In this document: piece after piece, positions 9,208 through 19,051 of the stretch | Layout of the letters: every line of letters begins with the position of its first letter | How positions within the stretch are numbered: the first letter of the stretch is position 1 | Source of the DNA: Paenarthrobacter aurescens TC1 | GTDB lineage: Bacteria > Actinomycetota > Actinomycetes > Actinomycetales > Micrococcaceae | DNA length: 64,000 bases | Assembly (NCBI GenBank): GCA_000014925.1 | Contig: CP000474.1 | Span: 1,426,001 to 1,490,000 of the forward strand | Direction of reading: 5' to 3' | Program-made: the position numbers and the translations under genes | The notes under the pieces: generated by a model | What the model was told of the DNA's origin: nothing | Seen by the model: only the letters and a program-made list of their open reading frames with translations | Database searches by the model: none

Positions 9208-9279
9208 TCCGCTCTGGTGTAATGGCAGCACCCCGGCCTTTGGAGCCGTGGAGTATAGGTTCGAATCCTATGGGCGGAA
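9208..9279 (+). tRNA. tRNA-Gln (anticodon UUG)
   Basis: A 72-base cloverleaf. The acceptor stem pairs tccgctc (9208-9214) with gggcgga (9272-9278), with one T-G pair. The D-arm is tggtgtaatggcagca. The anticodon loop is ctttgga, giving UUG for glutamine. The T-arm is taggttcgaatccta. No CCA is encoded. The location just upstream of glmU is common in Arthrobacter. Confidence 0.95.
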
Positions 9280-9402
9280 CGGTCGGAAAATGCGCTCCTT
9301 CTCTGTACCTGTAGCGGCTCTCACGGTGCCTGGGTCCATTGTTGGATGGCAGCAATCCGAAGCCGGGTTACCCGGGACATACCGAGCAAGGAGAGCCAGT
9401 AC

Positions 9403-10896
9403 GTGAGCCCCGAAACCATCGGTCCCGCAGCGGTGATCGTTTTGGCCGCAGGTGCCGGAACGCGCATGAAGTCGCGGACTCCCAAGATCCTTCACGAAAT
9501 AGGCGGCCGCTCCATGGTGGGCCACGCTCTTCTCGCCGCGCGTGCCATTAATCCCCTGAAGCTGGCCCTGGTTGTCCGCCACGAGCGGGACCGCGTGGCT
9601 GAGCACGTCACGGCCTCGGATCCGGAAGCCCTCATTGTTGACCAGGACGACGTTCCGGGCACCGGCCGGGCAGTGGAAGTTGCCCTCAAGGCGCTCGACG
9701 CCGAAGCGGAGCTGACCGGCACTGTGGTGGTCACTTACGGCGACGTTCCCCTCCTGACCGGTGAATTGCTCGGAGAGCTTGTGGCAACGCACGAGGCCGA
9801 GGGCAACGCCGTCACGGTCCTCACAGCAGTCCTGGACGACGCAACCGGTTACGGCCGGATCCTGCGCGCCGAAAACGGGACAGTCACCGGCATTCGCGAG
9901 CACAAGGATGCCAGCGAAGCCGAGCGCACCATCCGCGAGGTCAACTCCGGCATCTACGCTTTCGACGCCGCCGTGCTGCGGACCGCCCTGGAGAAGGTCA
10001 CCACGGACAACGCTCAGGGTGAGATGTACCTGACCGATGTCCTCGGCTTGGCGCGCGACGCAGGCGGCCGTGTTGCCGCCGTCGTCACTGAAGACCGTTG
10101 GCAGGTTGAGGGTGCCAACGACCGCATCCAGCTGTCCGCCCTTGCTGCCGAACACAACCGCCGCATCATCGAGTCCTGGATGCGTGCAGGCGTAACCGTG
10201 GTGGATCCCGCCACCACCTGGATCGATTCCACCGTCACACTGGACGAAGACGTCCGCTTGTTGCCCAACACCCAACTGCACGGTTCAACCACGGTGGCGC
10301 GGGACGCCGTCGTGGGTCCTGATACAACCCTGACCGACGTCAACGTTGGCGAGGGCGCCAAGGTGATCCGCACGCACGGCTCCGGTTCCACGATCGGTGC
10401 CAAGGCGAGCGTTGGACCGTTCACTTACCTCCGCCCGGGCACGGTCCTGGGCGAGACCGGCAAGATCGGCGCGTTCTATGAAACCAAGAACGTGACAATC
10501 GGCCGCGGCTCCAAGCTTTCCCACCTGGGCTACGCCGGTGACGCTGAGATCGGCGAAGACACCAACATCGGTTGCGGCAACATCACCGCCAACTATGACG
10601 GCGAGAAGAAGCACCGTACGGTGATCGGCTCGGGCGTCCGCACGGGTTCGAACACAGTCTTCGTAGCACCCGTAACAGTTGGCGACGGCGCGTACAGCGG
10701 CGCCGGGGCGGTCATTCGCAAGGATGTTCCCGCGGGAGCCCTGGCCCTCAGCCTGGCCGCACAGCGGAACGCCGAGGGCTGGGTAGCCGCCAACCGGCCG
10801 GGCACCGCCTCCGCGAAGCTGGCCGAAGCCGCGCAAGAACTGGCATCCACATCTTCACAATTCCAGGCAACCATAGAAGAAGGCAAACAGGCATGA
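9403..10896 (+). CDS. glmU: Bifunctional UDP-GlcNAc pyrophosphorylase / GlcN-1-P acetyltransferase GlmU
   Basis: GlmU makes UDP-N-acetylglucosamine, the precursor of peptidoglycan, by acetylating glucosamine-1-P and then adding UMP. The N-terminal nucleotidyltransferase has VIVLAAGAGTRMKSRTPK and YGDVPLLTG. The C-terminal left-handed beta-helix acetyltransferase carries hexapeptide repeats and GPFTYLRPGTVLG, YETKNVTIG and GNITANYDGEKKHRT. I chose GTG 9403 because AAGGAG sits at 9388-9393 with correct spacing; ATG 9346 upstream overlaps nothing plausible. Length is 497 residues. The stop overlaps the prs start (ATGA). Confidence 0.95.
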   Translation: MSPETIGPAAVIVLAAGAGTRMKSRTPKILHEIGGRSMVGHALLAARAINPLKLALVVRHERDRVAEHVTASDPEALIVDQDDVPGTGRAVEVALKALDAEAELTGTVVVTYGDVPLLTGELLGELVATHEAEGNAVTVLTAVLDDATGYGRILRAENGTVTGIREHKDASEAERTIREVNSGIYAFDAAVLRTALEKVTTDNAQGEMYLTDVLGLARDAGGRVAAVVTEDRWQVEGANDRIQLSALAAEHNRRIIESWMRAGVTVVDPATTWIDSTVTLDEDVRLLPNTQLHGSTTVARDAVVGPDTTLTDVNVGEGAKVIRTHGSGSTIGAKASVGPFTYLRPGTVLGETGKIGAFYETKNVTIGRGSKLSHLGYAGDAEIGEDTNIGCGNITANYDGEKKHRTVIGSGVRTGSNTVFVAPVTVGDGAYSGAGAVIRKDVPAGALALSLAAQRNAEGWVAANRPGTASAKLAEAAQELASTSSQFQATIEEGKQA

Positions 10897-11873
10897 GCGA
10901 AATTACCGCACACGGCGAGAAGAAACTGATTCTCGCCGCCGGAAGGGCGCATCCGGAGCTGGCGCAGGAAATCGCCAAGGAGCTGGAGACTGAGCTCCTG
11001 CCCATCGACGCCTACGACTTCGCAAACGGGGAAATCTACGTTCGTTCGGCCGAGAGCGTGCGAGGCACCGATGCCTTCGTCATCCAGGCCCACCCGGCTC
11101 CGCTGAACAACTGGCTCATGGAGCAGTTGATCATGATCGATTCCCTCAAGCGCGCCTCCGCCAAGAGGATCACAGTTGTCTCGCCGTTCTACCCGTACTC
11201 CCGCCAGGACAAGAAGGGCCGCGGCCGCGAGCCCATCTCCGCCCGCTTGGTTGCCGACCTGTACAAGACTGCCGGCGCAGACCGCATCATGTCTGTTGAC
11301 CTGCACACCTCGCAGATCCAGGGCTTCTTCGACGGTCCCGTGGACCACCTGATGGCCATCCCGTTGCTGGCCGACTACATCCGCACCAAGGTGGAAGCCG
11401 ACAACATCACCGTTGTTTCGCCCGACACCGGCCGCGTCCGGGTTGCCGAGCAGTGGGCTGAGCGCCTGGGCGGCGCCCCGCTCGCGTTCGTTCACAAGAG
11501 CCGCGATCTCACTGTCCCCAACCAGGCCGTCTCCAAGACCGTGGTTGGTCAGGTTGAAGGACGCACCTGTGTCCTCATCGACGACATGATCGACACCGGT
11601 GGAACCATCTCCGGTGCCGTCCAGGTCCTGAAAAACGCCGGCGCCAAGGATGTCATCATTGCTTGCACGCACGCGGTCTTCTCCGATCCCGCCGCACAGC
11701 GCCTCGCTGATTCCGGTGCCCGCGAAGTTGTGGTCACCAACACGCTGCCCATCCCGGCTGAGAAGCGTTTCCCGTCGCTGACGGTGTTGTCGATCGCACC
11801 ATTGATTGCGCGCGCGATTCGCGAAGTGTTCGACGACGGTTCGGTCACCAGCCTGTTCGACGGCAAGGCATAA
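10893..11873 (+). CDS. prs: Ribose-phosphate pyrophosphokinase Prs
   Basis: Prs makes PRPP from ribose-5-phosphate and ATP, feeding purine, pyrimidine, histidine, tryptophan and NAD synthesis. The 326-residue protein shows FANGEIYVRSAESVRG, the ATP-site region YPYSRQDKKGRGREPISARL, DLHTSQIQGFFDGPVDHL, and the PRPP-binding loop VLIDDMIDTGGTISGA. It is coupled to glmU by a 4-base overlap, the usual actinobacterial arrangement, and ends before a strong terminator. Confidence 0.97.
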   Translation: MSEITAHGEKKLILAAGRAHPELAQEIAKELETELLPIDAYDFANGEIYVRSAESVRGTDAFVIQAHPAPLNNWLMEQLIMIDSLKRASAKRITVVSPFYPYSRQDKKGRGREPISARLVADLYKTAGADRIMSVDLHTSQIQGFFDGPVDHLMAIPLLADYIRTKVEADNITVVSPDTGRVRVAEQWAERLGGAPLAFVHKSRDLTVPNQAVSKTVVGQVEGRTCVLIDDMIDTGGTISGAVQVLKNAGAKDVIIACTHAVFSDPAAQRLADSGAREVVVTNTLPIPAEKRFPSLTVLSIAPLIARAIREVFDDGSVTSLFDGKA

Positions 11874-11895
11874 CGCCGAACTGCTGAATTTTGAG

Positions 11896-11947
11896 CGGGC
11901 CATTCGCCACCTTTGGGTGCGCGGGTGGCCCGTTTTTCATTGCCCGT
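11896..11947 (+). terminator. Rho-independent terminator after glmU-prs
   Basis: cgggcca (11896-11902) pairs with tggcccg (11936-11942), with further inner pairing, followed directly by ttttt. It lies 22 bp after the prs stop. Confidence 0.85.
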
Positions 11948-12195
11948 TTTCAGAAAGAGCGCATACCGCTGCTAAACTCTTGGGGATACCTTGGCGAGGG
12001 AGAGCACATCCGGTTCGCATTTTGTGAACCAGGGTTGCGGGTCTCCGTTATCGACTGGGTCTGCATCTCCTTCAACACAGGCGGAACGGCTGCTCGGCGG
12101 CCGATCTCGGCCGGGCGTAGAAGGTCTCCAGACCTCCGCCCTTGCTGATAGACCAGCCCGGACTTTCCGGGTGCCACAGTAATCAAGGAGTACAT
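11948..12195 (+). promoter_or_regulatory. Structured leader upstream of rplY
   Basis: About 250 bp without a gene. Three small consecutive hairpins precede the rplY ribosome site: ggccg/cggcc (12099-12112), aggtct/agacct (12122-12135), and cccgga/tccggg with loop ctt (12157-12171). The ribosome site AAGGAG lies at 12185-12190. A promoter should lie in the left half (taaact near 11975 is a candidate -10). Whether the hairpins regulate L25 is not known. Confidence 0.35.
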
Positions 12196-12771
12196 ATGTC
12201 TGAGCAGAAGCTCACCGCAGAACTGCGCACCGAATTCGGCAAGGGTTTCGCCCGCCGTGCACGCATGGCCGGCCAGATCCCGGCTGTCATCTACGGTCAC
12301 GGCGCAGAGCCGATCCACATCAACCTGCCGGGCCGCGCCACCACGCTGGCAGTGCGCGTTTCCAACGCCCTCCTCGCAATCGACGTCGACGGCGAGCAGC
12401 ACCTGACGCTCGTCAAGGACATCCAGCGCGATCCGGTAAAGCAGATCATCGAGCACGTTGACCTCCAGACCGTGAAGGCCGGCGAGAAGGTTACCGTCGA
12501 TATCGCCATCCACGTTTCCGGTGAAGTTGCTCCGGGTGCCGTCGCCAGCCTCGAAGCCACCACGGTTTCCCTCGAAGCTGAGGCAACCCACGTTCCCACC
12601 GCCGTTGAGGTCACCATCGATGGCCTCAAGGCCGGCGAGAGCATCCACGCTTCGGACTTGGTCCTGCCGAAGGGTTCCACCCTGCTCACCGAAGGCGACA
12701 CCCTGGTGGTCCGCATCGCTGAAGCCGCTGGTGCAGAAGAAGAAGAGAGCACCGAAGCTGCAGCCGAGTAG
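12196..12771 (+). CDS. rplY: 50S ribosomal protein L25 / general stress protein Ctc
   Basis: The long (CTC/TL5-type) L25 form binds 5S rRNA in the large subunit. 191 residues: N-terminal L25 domain beginning SEQKLTAELRTEFGKGFARR, with IPAVIYGHG and KDIQRDPVKQIIEHVDL; C-terminal beta domain with ALEATTVSLEAE-like strands, HASDLVLPKGSTLLTEG, and an acidic tail rich in Glu/Ala. ATG 12196 follows AAGGAG and removes a spurious 18-residue extension. It forms a separate transcription unit, between terminators, in the prs-rplY-pth order normal for the phylum. Confidence 0.95.
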   Translation: MSEQKLTAELRTEFGKGFARRARMAGQIPAVIYGHGAEPIHINLPGRATTLAVRVSNALLAIDVDGEQHLTLVKDIQRDPVKQIIEHVDLQTVKAGEKVTVDIAIHVSGEVAPGAVASLEATTVSLEAEATHVPTAVEVTIDGLKAGESIHASDLVLPKGSTLLTEGDTLVVRIAEAAGAEEEESTEAAAE

Positions 12772-12801
12772 TCTTCTGACTGCTTGAGGCTTATGCCGTT
12801 G

Positions 12802-12840
12802 AGTGGCCGGGCACCCTTGGGGTCCCGGCCACTTTCTTCT
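12802..12840 (+). terminator. Rho-independent terminator after rplY
   Basis: agtggccggg (12802-12811) and cccggccact (12824-12833) form a perfect 10-bp stem with a 12-base loop, followed by ttcttctt. Confidence 0.85.
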
Positions 12841-12890
12841 TTGCCCCCACAATCCCTGCTGATTAACCGAACGCTCCCTAGGATGAGACC

Positions 12891-13475
12891 ATGACTGACA
12901 CTTGGCTGATTGTCGGCCTCGGCAACCCCGGCAGTGAGTACAGCAACAATCGGCACAATGTTGGCCAGATGGTGCTGGATGAGCTGGCTTCCCGCATGGG
13001 CGGGAAGTTCAAGGTCCACAAGGCGCGCGCCCAGGTGGTGGAGGGCCGGCTCGGCATCGGGGGTCCCCGCGTGGTGCTGGCCAAACCCATGACGTACATG
13101 AATGTCTCCGGCGGACCCGTGGCCGGGCTATGCAACTTCTTCGATATCGCGCCGGACCACGTCATAGCTGTCCATGACGAGATCGACATCCCTTTTAACA
13201 CAGTCAAGCTAAAAATGGGTGGCGGTGAGGGCGGGCATAACGGCCTGCGGGACATCTCCAAAGCACTTGCGACTAAGGATTACCTGCGCGTCCGCGTAGG
13301 GGTGGGTCGGCCGCCAGGCAGGATGGAGACGGCCGACTATGTCCTCCGGGACTTCGCCACTGCGGAGAAGAAGGAACTGCCGTTCCTCCTGGACGAAGCG
13401 GCCGACGCCGTGGAGTTGCTCATGGACCAGGGCCTGCTCGCCGCGCAACAGAAACATCACCCTGCCAAAGCTTGA
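12891..13475 (+). CDS. pth: Peptidyl-tRNA hydrolase Pth
   Basis: Pth releases tRNA from peptidyl-tRNAs that drop off the ribosome. 194 residues. [21 protein letters not shown] contains the conserved Asn and the catalytic His. [38 protein letters not shown] and [13 protein letters not shown] are the other family blocks. ATG 12891 gives the standard N-terminus. Cytoplasmic, monomeric in the family. Confidence 0.96.
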   Translation: MTDTWLIVGLGNPGSEYSNNRHNVGQMVLDELASRMGGKFKVHKARAQVVEGRLGIGGPRVVLAKPMTYMNVSGGPVAGLCNFFDIAPDHVIAVHDEIDIPFNTVKLKMGGGEGGHNGLRDISKALATKDYLRVRVGVGRPPGRMETADYVLRDFATAEKKELPFLLDEAADAVELLMDQGLLAAQQKHHPAKA

Positions 13476-13610
13476 GCAAATCTTGAGGAAAGCCTGATCA
13501 AAGCCTGACGGTCCCAAGGACCTTAAGGCCTACACACAGTGGGCGCCCAACGGTAGTGTGCAAGTTACGCAAGTAAGCGGTGGGGGACTGTCGCGGATGT
13601 GTAGCTAAGG

Positions 13611-16349
13611 ATGCAGATGTCGGCGGAGTTGCTAAACAGGAGCGGGGGAGGCGTAGCAAGGGCTGCGGCTCCCGATCTTGTGGGCGGCCCAACGGACCGT
13701 CAAACATGGTCTCTGTTGGCCCGGAGCCACGATTTGTCCAAGGCGGGTAAACATCTCGAATCACCCGATTCCTACGGAGTGGTCCTCACCGGGGAGCGAG
13801 GAATCGGCAAGTCAGGCCTGGCAAGGGCGGTGGTGTCATCCCTCGGCCCCAAAGTCCATAGCCTTCAATTGCGCAATACCGTAGCCAGCGGACAAACCCC
13901 TTACGGTTGCCTTGGTTTCCTTCTGGCCCGCTTGCCGTCCGGTGCCGTGGGTTCGCCCACCGGTATCCTGCACGCGGTCACCAACCTGATCAGGTCGGAA
14001 GCCGCTGGCCGGGACACTGTTTTCATCGTGGACAACGCCGGGGGTATGGACCCCATGAGCACAGGCGTGCTGCTGAACCTCATGGCTACCGGCACCGCGA
14101 AGGTCATCGCCACCGTCCAACGCGCCAGCGACCTCCCGGCGGATTTCCATCGGCTGGTCCTTGAAGGTGCGCTGGGCGAGGTACATCTGAATACCCTCAC
14201 TGAGGAACAAACCAAGCAAGTCCTGGGCTCGGTCCTTGGCCATTATGTTTCTTCAACATTGGTGGGTTCACTGCACTCCGCCGTAGGTGGAAACCCCATG
14301 CTCCTGCACGCGCTTCTTGAAGAGCAGCGGCACACGGGCAACCTGGTCCTCAACGACTCCGTCTGGACACTCCGTGACCGGATCAAACTGGAGGGCGCCA
14401 CGGTAGTGGAGGACTTTGTCCGCTCCAGACTGGCGCGCGAAGCGCAGGCCAACAGGACCGTCGTCGAAATCCTTGCCTGCGCGCAGCGCGCAACACTGTT
14501 GGATCTTGCAGCCATCTTCGGTACCGAAGTTCTGGTGGAGATGGAAGAGTCGGCACTGCTGACCATTGAAAAAGGTGGCGACCACTGGGTCTCGCTCCGG
14601 GACCCGTACGTAGGGGAAGTAGTCCGTGGGTGGCTGAGCACCCGCCGCATGCGCGAGCTGCGGTTGATGCTCCATGGTCCCAAAGAGCCGGAACTTCAAG
14701 CCTTGGCACCGCAGGACCTCTTGAGCTATGCGGCGTGGATGCATGCCTGTGAGGACGAGCCCGCGCCGTCGCCGGCGCATGCACTTGCGGCAGGGCGGGC
14801 CGCGTTGGATGACTACGACCCCAACTTCGCTATTCAGTGCACCCTTTCATTGGACCCGAAGGACAGCGAATGGGTGCCAGGGCAGCGCCTGAAAGCTGCG
14901 GCCTACCTCATGCTGGACCTGCCGTTGCACGCGGCCCAGGCATTGGACGAGGTGTCCGAGTCTCACATCGAGGCTCTGGAGCCGTTGGAGTTCGCTGAGG
15001 TCATCGCAGCAAAATGCCAGGCAATGACGTGGATTGACGGTCGTTCCGGAATGGTGCCGGGAGTGATCGCCGCCGGTCTGGAGACGCTCGAGGCCAAAGC
15101 CGCGGACCATCCAGCGCACGCCATGGCCCGGGCGCGAAACCGGCTCCGGCTTTGCGGCTACGAGTACAAAACCTATATGGGCGAGTACGCGGAAATGATT
15201 GACGCCTTGGAAGAGGAGCATGCCAAGGACCCGTCGGATGACCGCGAACACTGGCTTAAGTCCTCCTTCTTCCTCATCGAGGCCCGCTGCATGTTGGGCA
15301 GGGAGTTGGAGGCGCAACAACTCGCGCGGACCGTTTCGCGGCACTTGGGGGACACGGACCGCTCTTCGCAGTTGGAGGAATCCTTTGCCAGGCATGCATA
15401 TTTGGTCCTCCTGTTGTCCGGGCAGTGGCGGAAGTGCATCGAACTCATGCGCCGAACCCCCTCCGGGTCGTCACGCCTTCAGTACCGGGGTGCGCTCACC
15501 GAACTCGGCGTGGGGCTCGCGTTCGCCTATGCGGGCAAGCCCGCCAGCGCAATCGAACCCTTGCGTTCGGCCGTGGCCCAACTGGAGCTCCGCCCGAGCA
15601 TGAACATGAACAAGGTGGCCTACGCAGCCACCGCTTTTGCCTACGCTCAACTGGGCAACTCCGTGGAGGCCGGCCGATACCTGGACCTCTACAGAACCTG
15701 CAGGGGAGTGGGAACGTGCTTCTCCGAATCCGTTGCTGAGTTTTGTGCGGAGATGGCCGGGCGGTGGATGGGTGACCCGGATGTGAAACAGCGGCTTCTG
15801 GCCCGGGTACGCAGCCACCTTGACCAGCAGCGCTTCACCACGGCCGGCATCTACCTTTTTGGCGCCACTGTGCAGGGAACGGACGAGGAATACCGGTTGT
15901 TGGAAGACATTGCCGCCCGTCGGCAGGGCCCATTGGCCAAGATCTCCGGCGACCTTGCGCGCGGCGCCCTGACCAAGAGCTCCCGATCCCTTTTGGCGGC
16001 CGCTGATGCCGCAGCATCCCTCGACTTGCTGGTGGTTGAAGCCCGGTGCGTGGCCATGGCACTTGATTACGCCAGGGAAGCCGGCGAAACAACAGCAGCC
16101 CGAACGGCGCAGCTCAGGCTTGAACGGCTGGAGCACTCCGTCCCTGCGTTACCCATCCAGCCACGCAGCGACGCGCCGGTACTGACCGAACGGGAACGCC
16201 AAATTGCTAAACTCGCCGGAAAGGGTGTCAGCAACCGTGAAATCGCGATGGATATTGGGGTGTCTGTGCGAACTGTAGAAGGTCATCTGTATCAAGTGTT
16301 CACCAAGCTCGGCGTATCGTCTCGGGGCGAGCTCAATGGGCTGCTATGA
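13611..16349 (+). CDS. LuxR-family ATP-binding regulator (LAL type) 1
   Basis: A 912-residue regulator of the LAL (large ATP-binding LuxR) class. The N-terminal STAND/AAA NTPase has Walker A VVLTGERGIGKSGLAR near residue 60 and Walker B DTVFIVDNAGGMD. A long helical TPR-like middle region follows (about 400-830), rich in Ala/Leu helices. The C-terminal LuxR helix-turn-helix is LTERERQIAKLAGKGVSNRE (about 847) with VRTVEGHLYQVFTKLG. The family senses a signal through the NTPase/TPR part and activates transcription. A second in-frame ATG at 13617 is equally possible as start. It is first of three related genes in tandem; its regulon is unknown. Confidence 0.9.
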   Translation: MQMSAELLNRSGGGVARAAAPDLVGGPTDRQTWSLLARSHDLSKAGKHLESPDSYGVVLTGERGIGKSGLARAVVSSLGPKVHSLQLRNTVASGQTPYGCLGFLLARLPSGAVGSPTGILHAVTNLIRSEAAGRDTVFIVDNAGGMDPMSTGVLLNLMATGTAKVIATVQRASDLPADFHRLVLEGALGEVHLNTLTEEQTKQVLGSVLGHYVSSTLVGSLHSAVGGNPMLLHALLEEQRHTGNLVLNDSVWTLRDRIKLEGATVVEDFVRSRLAREAQANRTVVEILACAQRATLLDLAAIFGTEVLVEMEESALLTIEKGGDHWVSLRDPYVGEVVRGWLSTRRMRELRLMLHGPKEPELQALAPQDLLSYAAWMHACEDEPAPSPAHALAAGRAALDDYDPNFAIQCTLSLDPKDSEWVPGQRLKAAAYLMLDLPLHAAQALDEVSESHIEALEPLEFAEVIAAKCQAMTWIDGRSGMVPGVIAAGLETLEAKAADHPAHAMARARNRLRLCGYEYKTYMGEYAEMIDALEEEHAKDPSDDREHWLKSSFFLIEARCMLGRELEAQQLARTVSRHLGDTDRSSQLEESFARHAYLVLLLSGQWRKCIELMRRTPSGSSRLQYRGALTELGVGLAFAYAGKPASAIEPLRSAVAQLELRPSMNMNKVAYAATAFAYAQLGNSVEAGRYLDLYRTCRGVGTCFSESVAEFCAEMAGRWMGDPDVKQRLLARVRSHLDQQRFTTAGIYLFGATVQGTDEEYRLLEDIAARRQGPLAKISGDLARGALTKSSRSLLAAADAAASLDLLVVEARCVAMALDYAREAGETTAARTAQLRLERLEHSVPALPIQPRSDAPVLTERERQIAKLAGKGVSNREIAMDIGVSVRTVEGHLYQVFTKLGVSSRGELNGLL

Positions 16350-16390
16350 GGCAAGGCAAGGAACTTCCGTAGACCTGGCGTGGGTTGCCC

Positions 16391-19051
16391 ATGCAGGCTG
16401 AGCACCTTGTAGGCCGGGACGCTGAACTGGAACTGGCCACGGAGATTCTGAGGCAGGAAGGCGCCGGGGCCGTACTTCTGGTTGCGGATCCCGGCATCGG
16501 TAAAACTGCTCTGGCCGCCGAAATCGCCGCCCGGCTGGCCGGGGAAATGGTGGTGATGCGCGTTCATGGCAGCCCCGCATTGTCCGCCGTTCCCTACGGC
16601 GTGCTGGCCCCGTATCTGCTGGACCTTCCGCTGGAGCAAGCAACATCGCCGGTAGCGATCCTCCGCGAGTTCTGGTCCCAGTTCGAGAAGCGGCGTGGAG
16701 GCGAAGGCGCGCGCCTGCTGTTGATCGTGGACGACGCCCACAACCTCGACGAAGGCAGCACGCAGATCCTGGCCGAGCTGGTCACTGCCGGATGGGCGCG
16801 GCTCGTAGCAACCAGCAGGCCCAGGCCCGGCCTGCCCGCGGCCTTGCTGCAACTCTGGTACGACGGACTCGCAGAGCGGCTGGAGCTGCATCCGCTGGAT
16901 AAAGAAACCGTCACCGAACTTGCGGAAAAGACCCTCGGCGGAACGGTCATGTCCAGCGCCGCCGAAGTCCTGCATTCAGTGTCCGAAGGCAACCCACTGC
17001 TGCTGCACTGCCTCCTTGAAGACTCGAAGGCTGATGGAAACCTGGTCCGCCGGAACGGAGTGTGGCTGCTCACGCGTGCACTCTCCGGCAGCGGGGAAAG
17101 CTTGGCCGAGGTAGTCCGGAACAGGGTTCTCAGGACCAGCGAAGCTGAACGGGAGGCGATGTATGTCATTGCCTTATCCGAGCCCGTCCCTGCCGCCGTG
17201 CTGGACACGCAGGTAGGCAGGGACACCGTACGGGCATTGATGGACAGCCGGCTTGTCCTCTCCGCCAACGGACCCGGCGGGCCCCTGAAAATGTGGCACC
17301 CCATGTACAGCGAGGCACTCCGCAAGATCGTTTCACCGGCCCGCAGCCTCCAGATCCGCCAGCGCATGGTGCAGCAATTGCCCCCGGAGCCGTCCACGGC
17401 GGAGGGACTGCTCCGGATGGTGAGCTGGGCGCTGGACTGTGGTGCCGACGTCGATGATGAACGGCTGCTGCAGGCCGCATTCCTTGCCGCCAAACTGCTC
17501 CAGAACCCGTTGGCAATGGCGGCTGCGGGCAAGGTTCGCTCGGAGGCGCTGCGCCCGCGGGCACGCGCAGTCATGGCCTTGGTCAACTACAACGACGGCG
17601 ACTACCGCGCTGCCGTGCGGCTGCTGGAGGGGGGTTCCGGGTTCCTAGACGCTGATCCTTTGGGGCCAGTGGGGGCGGGTCTCTTGTGGGCGGCTGCCAG
17701 ATTTGCCCTGGGGGATTCGTCCGCCGACATCGCAGCTGCTGCCCGGACAGCCGCAACTGCCTTGATCGACGGTCAGCCTGCCAGAGACCCCGCTGTCCAA
17801 CTGATCAGCAGGCATGCCCATGCCATTGGGCTGCGCGCATTGGCCCACGAGGGCAGCTTCGAAGATCTCCGAAAGGGCCTGGAGCGGTTTGCCGAAGCGC
17901 TCGGATCGGAGGGGCCCGATCTTGCCATGGACCGGATCTTCCTGCTTGCAATGCAGTGCGAGCTCCTGACCGTGGAGGGCCAGGCGGTGCAGGCGTTGGA
18001 AGCCGGCCGTGAAGCCTTGCTGGTGCTTGAAGAGCACCACAAGGACCTCCTGTACTTCAGCGACTTCGTTCTGCTGCGTTACACCTTGGCCGCTTTGGAA
18101 GCCGGAGATTGGGAAGCTGCTGAGTCTGCTCTCGACCGCCACGCCGCCGGTTCGGCCATGGGACTCATCTACTTTGGCGCAGGCATTGAAGTGCTCAAAG
18201 GCATGTCAATGCTGCGCCAAGGCCGTCTGGAGAAGGCCGCCGAGCTGCTGACGCCCGCCGTCGAAGCGCTACGGGTCAAAGATCCACTGCAACTGAGAAA
18301 CCTCGGAAACGCCTTGGCGTTCTACGCCGCAGCAAAGTCCGGCAACGCAGTGCTTGCCCAACGGTTGGCGAGCGAGCGGGGGGAAGCTGCCGCCGGTGGT
18401 GCCTACGTGGAGGCCCTCGCGGAGCTGTTCAGGCTTGCCGGCGAGGAACTCGTCACCAAGGGCACAGGACTGCAGTCATTGCGTCGTCTACCGGAATCAG
18501 AAGACCTGCATCGGCTGCCAGGCATATTGATGCAGAACCTGGTCCTCAGGGCCGAGCTGGGTGACGTGCAGGCCATGGAGTCCATCCAGGAAACAGCGTC
18601 ATCGATGGCCGGAGGCTGGGCAGGCGGCTGGCAGTCGCTCGCAGCGGCACAGTTGGGCGGCGAGGGCCAGGGATTCGTGAATGCGGGCAACCTCCTGGCA
18701 GCATCCGGAATGCCCGGACCGGCCGCGGTAGCGTTCGACAAAGCCGCTGTGACGTTTGATGCCGAAGGCAAACGCCCGGAGGCGCGGCAGGCAGCGGTTC
18801 TGCGCGATGTCAGCGAGGCCAGCTTGGGTGACGCCCTGGTTCATGATCCGCACACCGAGACGGACCGATCCGTGCCGCTGACCCGACGTGAGCAGGACAT
18901 CGTGGCCTTGGCCGTCTCCGGACTGACCGACCGCCAGATTGCCGAGAAGCTCATGGTGTCGGTCCGGACCGTGGAAGGTCATTTGTATCGGAGCTACGCC
19001 AAACTGGGCATTCGCCGCCGTGAAGATCTGGGCGCTGCCGTCCGTCACTGA
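16391..19051 (+). CDS. LuxR-family ATP-binding regulator (LAL type) 2
   Basis: An 886-residue paralogue of the preceding gene. It starts MQAEHLVGRDAELELATEIL, has Walker A VADPGIGKTALAAEIA near residue 35 and Walker B RLLLIVDDAHNLDEG, then a helical TPR-like region. The C-terminal LuxR HTH is LTRREQDIVALAVSGLTDRQ and VRTVEGHLYRSYAKLG. The spacing to the first regulator is 41 bp, so co-transcription is likely. The start could also be TTG 16385, two codons upstream; neither has a strong ribosome site. The HTH and NTPase are both intact, so it should be a functional regulator. No target operator is visible. Confidence 0.88.
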   Translation: MQAEHLVGRDAELELATEILRQEGAGAVLLVADPGIGKTALAAEIAARLAGEMVVMRVHGSPALSAVPYGVLAPYLLDLPLEQATSPVAILREFWSQFEKRRGGEGARLLLIVDDAHNLDEGSTQILAELVTAGWARLVATSRPRPGLPAALLQLWYDGLAERLELHPLDKETVTELAEKTLGGTVMSSAAEVLHSVSEGNPLLLHCLLEDSKADGNLVRRNGVWLLTRALSGSGESLAEVVRNRVLRTSEAEREAMYVIALSEPVPAAVLDTQVGRDTVRALMDSRLVLSANGPGGPLKMWHPMYSEALRKIVSPARSLQIRQRMVQQLPPEPSTAEGLLRMVSWALDCGADVDDERLLQAAFLAAKLLQNPLAMAAAGKVRSEALRPRARAVMALVNYNDGDYRAAVRLLEGGSGFLDADPLGPVGAGLLWAAARFALGDSSADIAAAARTAATALIDGQPARDPAVQLISRHAHAIGLRALAHEGSFEDLRKGLERFAEALGSEGPDLAMDRIFLLAMQCELLTVEGQAVQALEAGREALLVLEEHHKDLLYFSDFVLLRYTLAALEAGDWEAAESALDRHAAGSAMGLIYFGAGIEVLKGMSMLRQGRLEKAAELLTPAVEALRVKDPLQLRNLGNALAFYAAAKSGNAVLAQRLASERGEAAAGGAYVEALAELFRLAGEELVTKGTGLQSLRRLPESEDLHRLPGILMQNLVLRAELGDVQAMESIQETASSMAGGWAGGWQSLAAAQLGGEGQGFVNAGNLLAASGMPGPAAVAFDKAAVTFDAEGKRPEARQAAVLRDVSEASLGDALVHDPHTETDRSVPLTRREQDIVALAVSGLTDRQIAEKLMVSVRTVEGHLYRSYAKLGIRRREDLGAAVRH

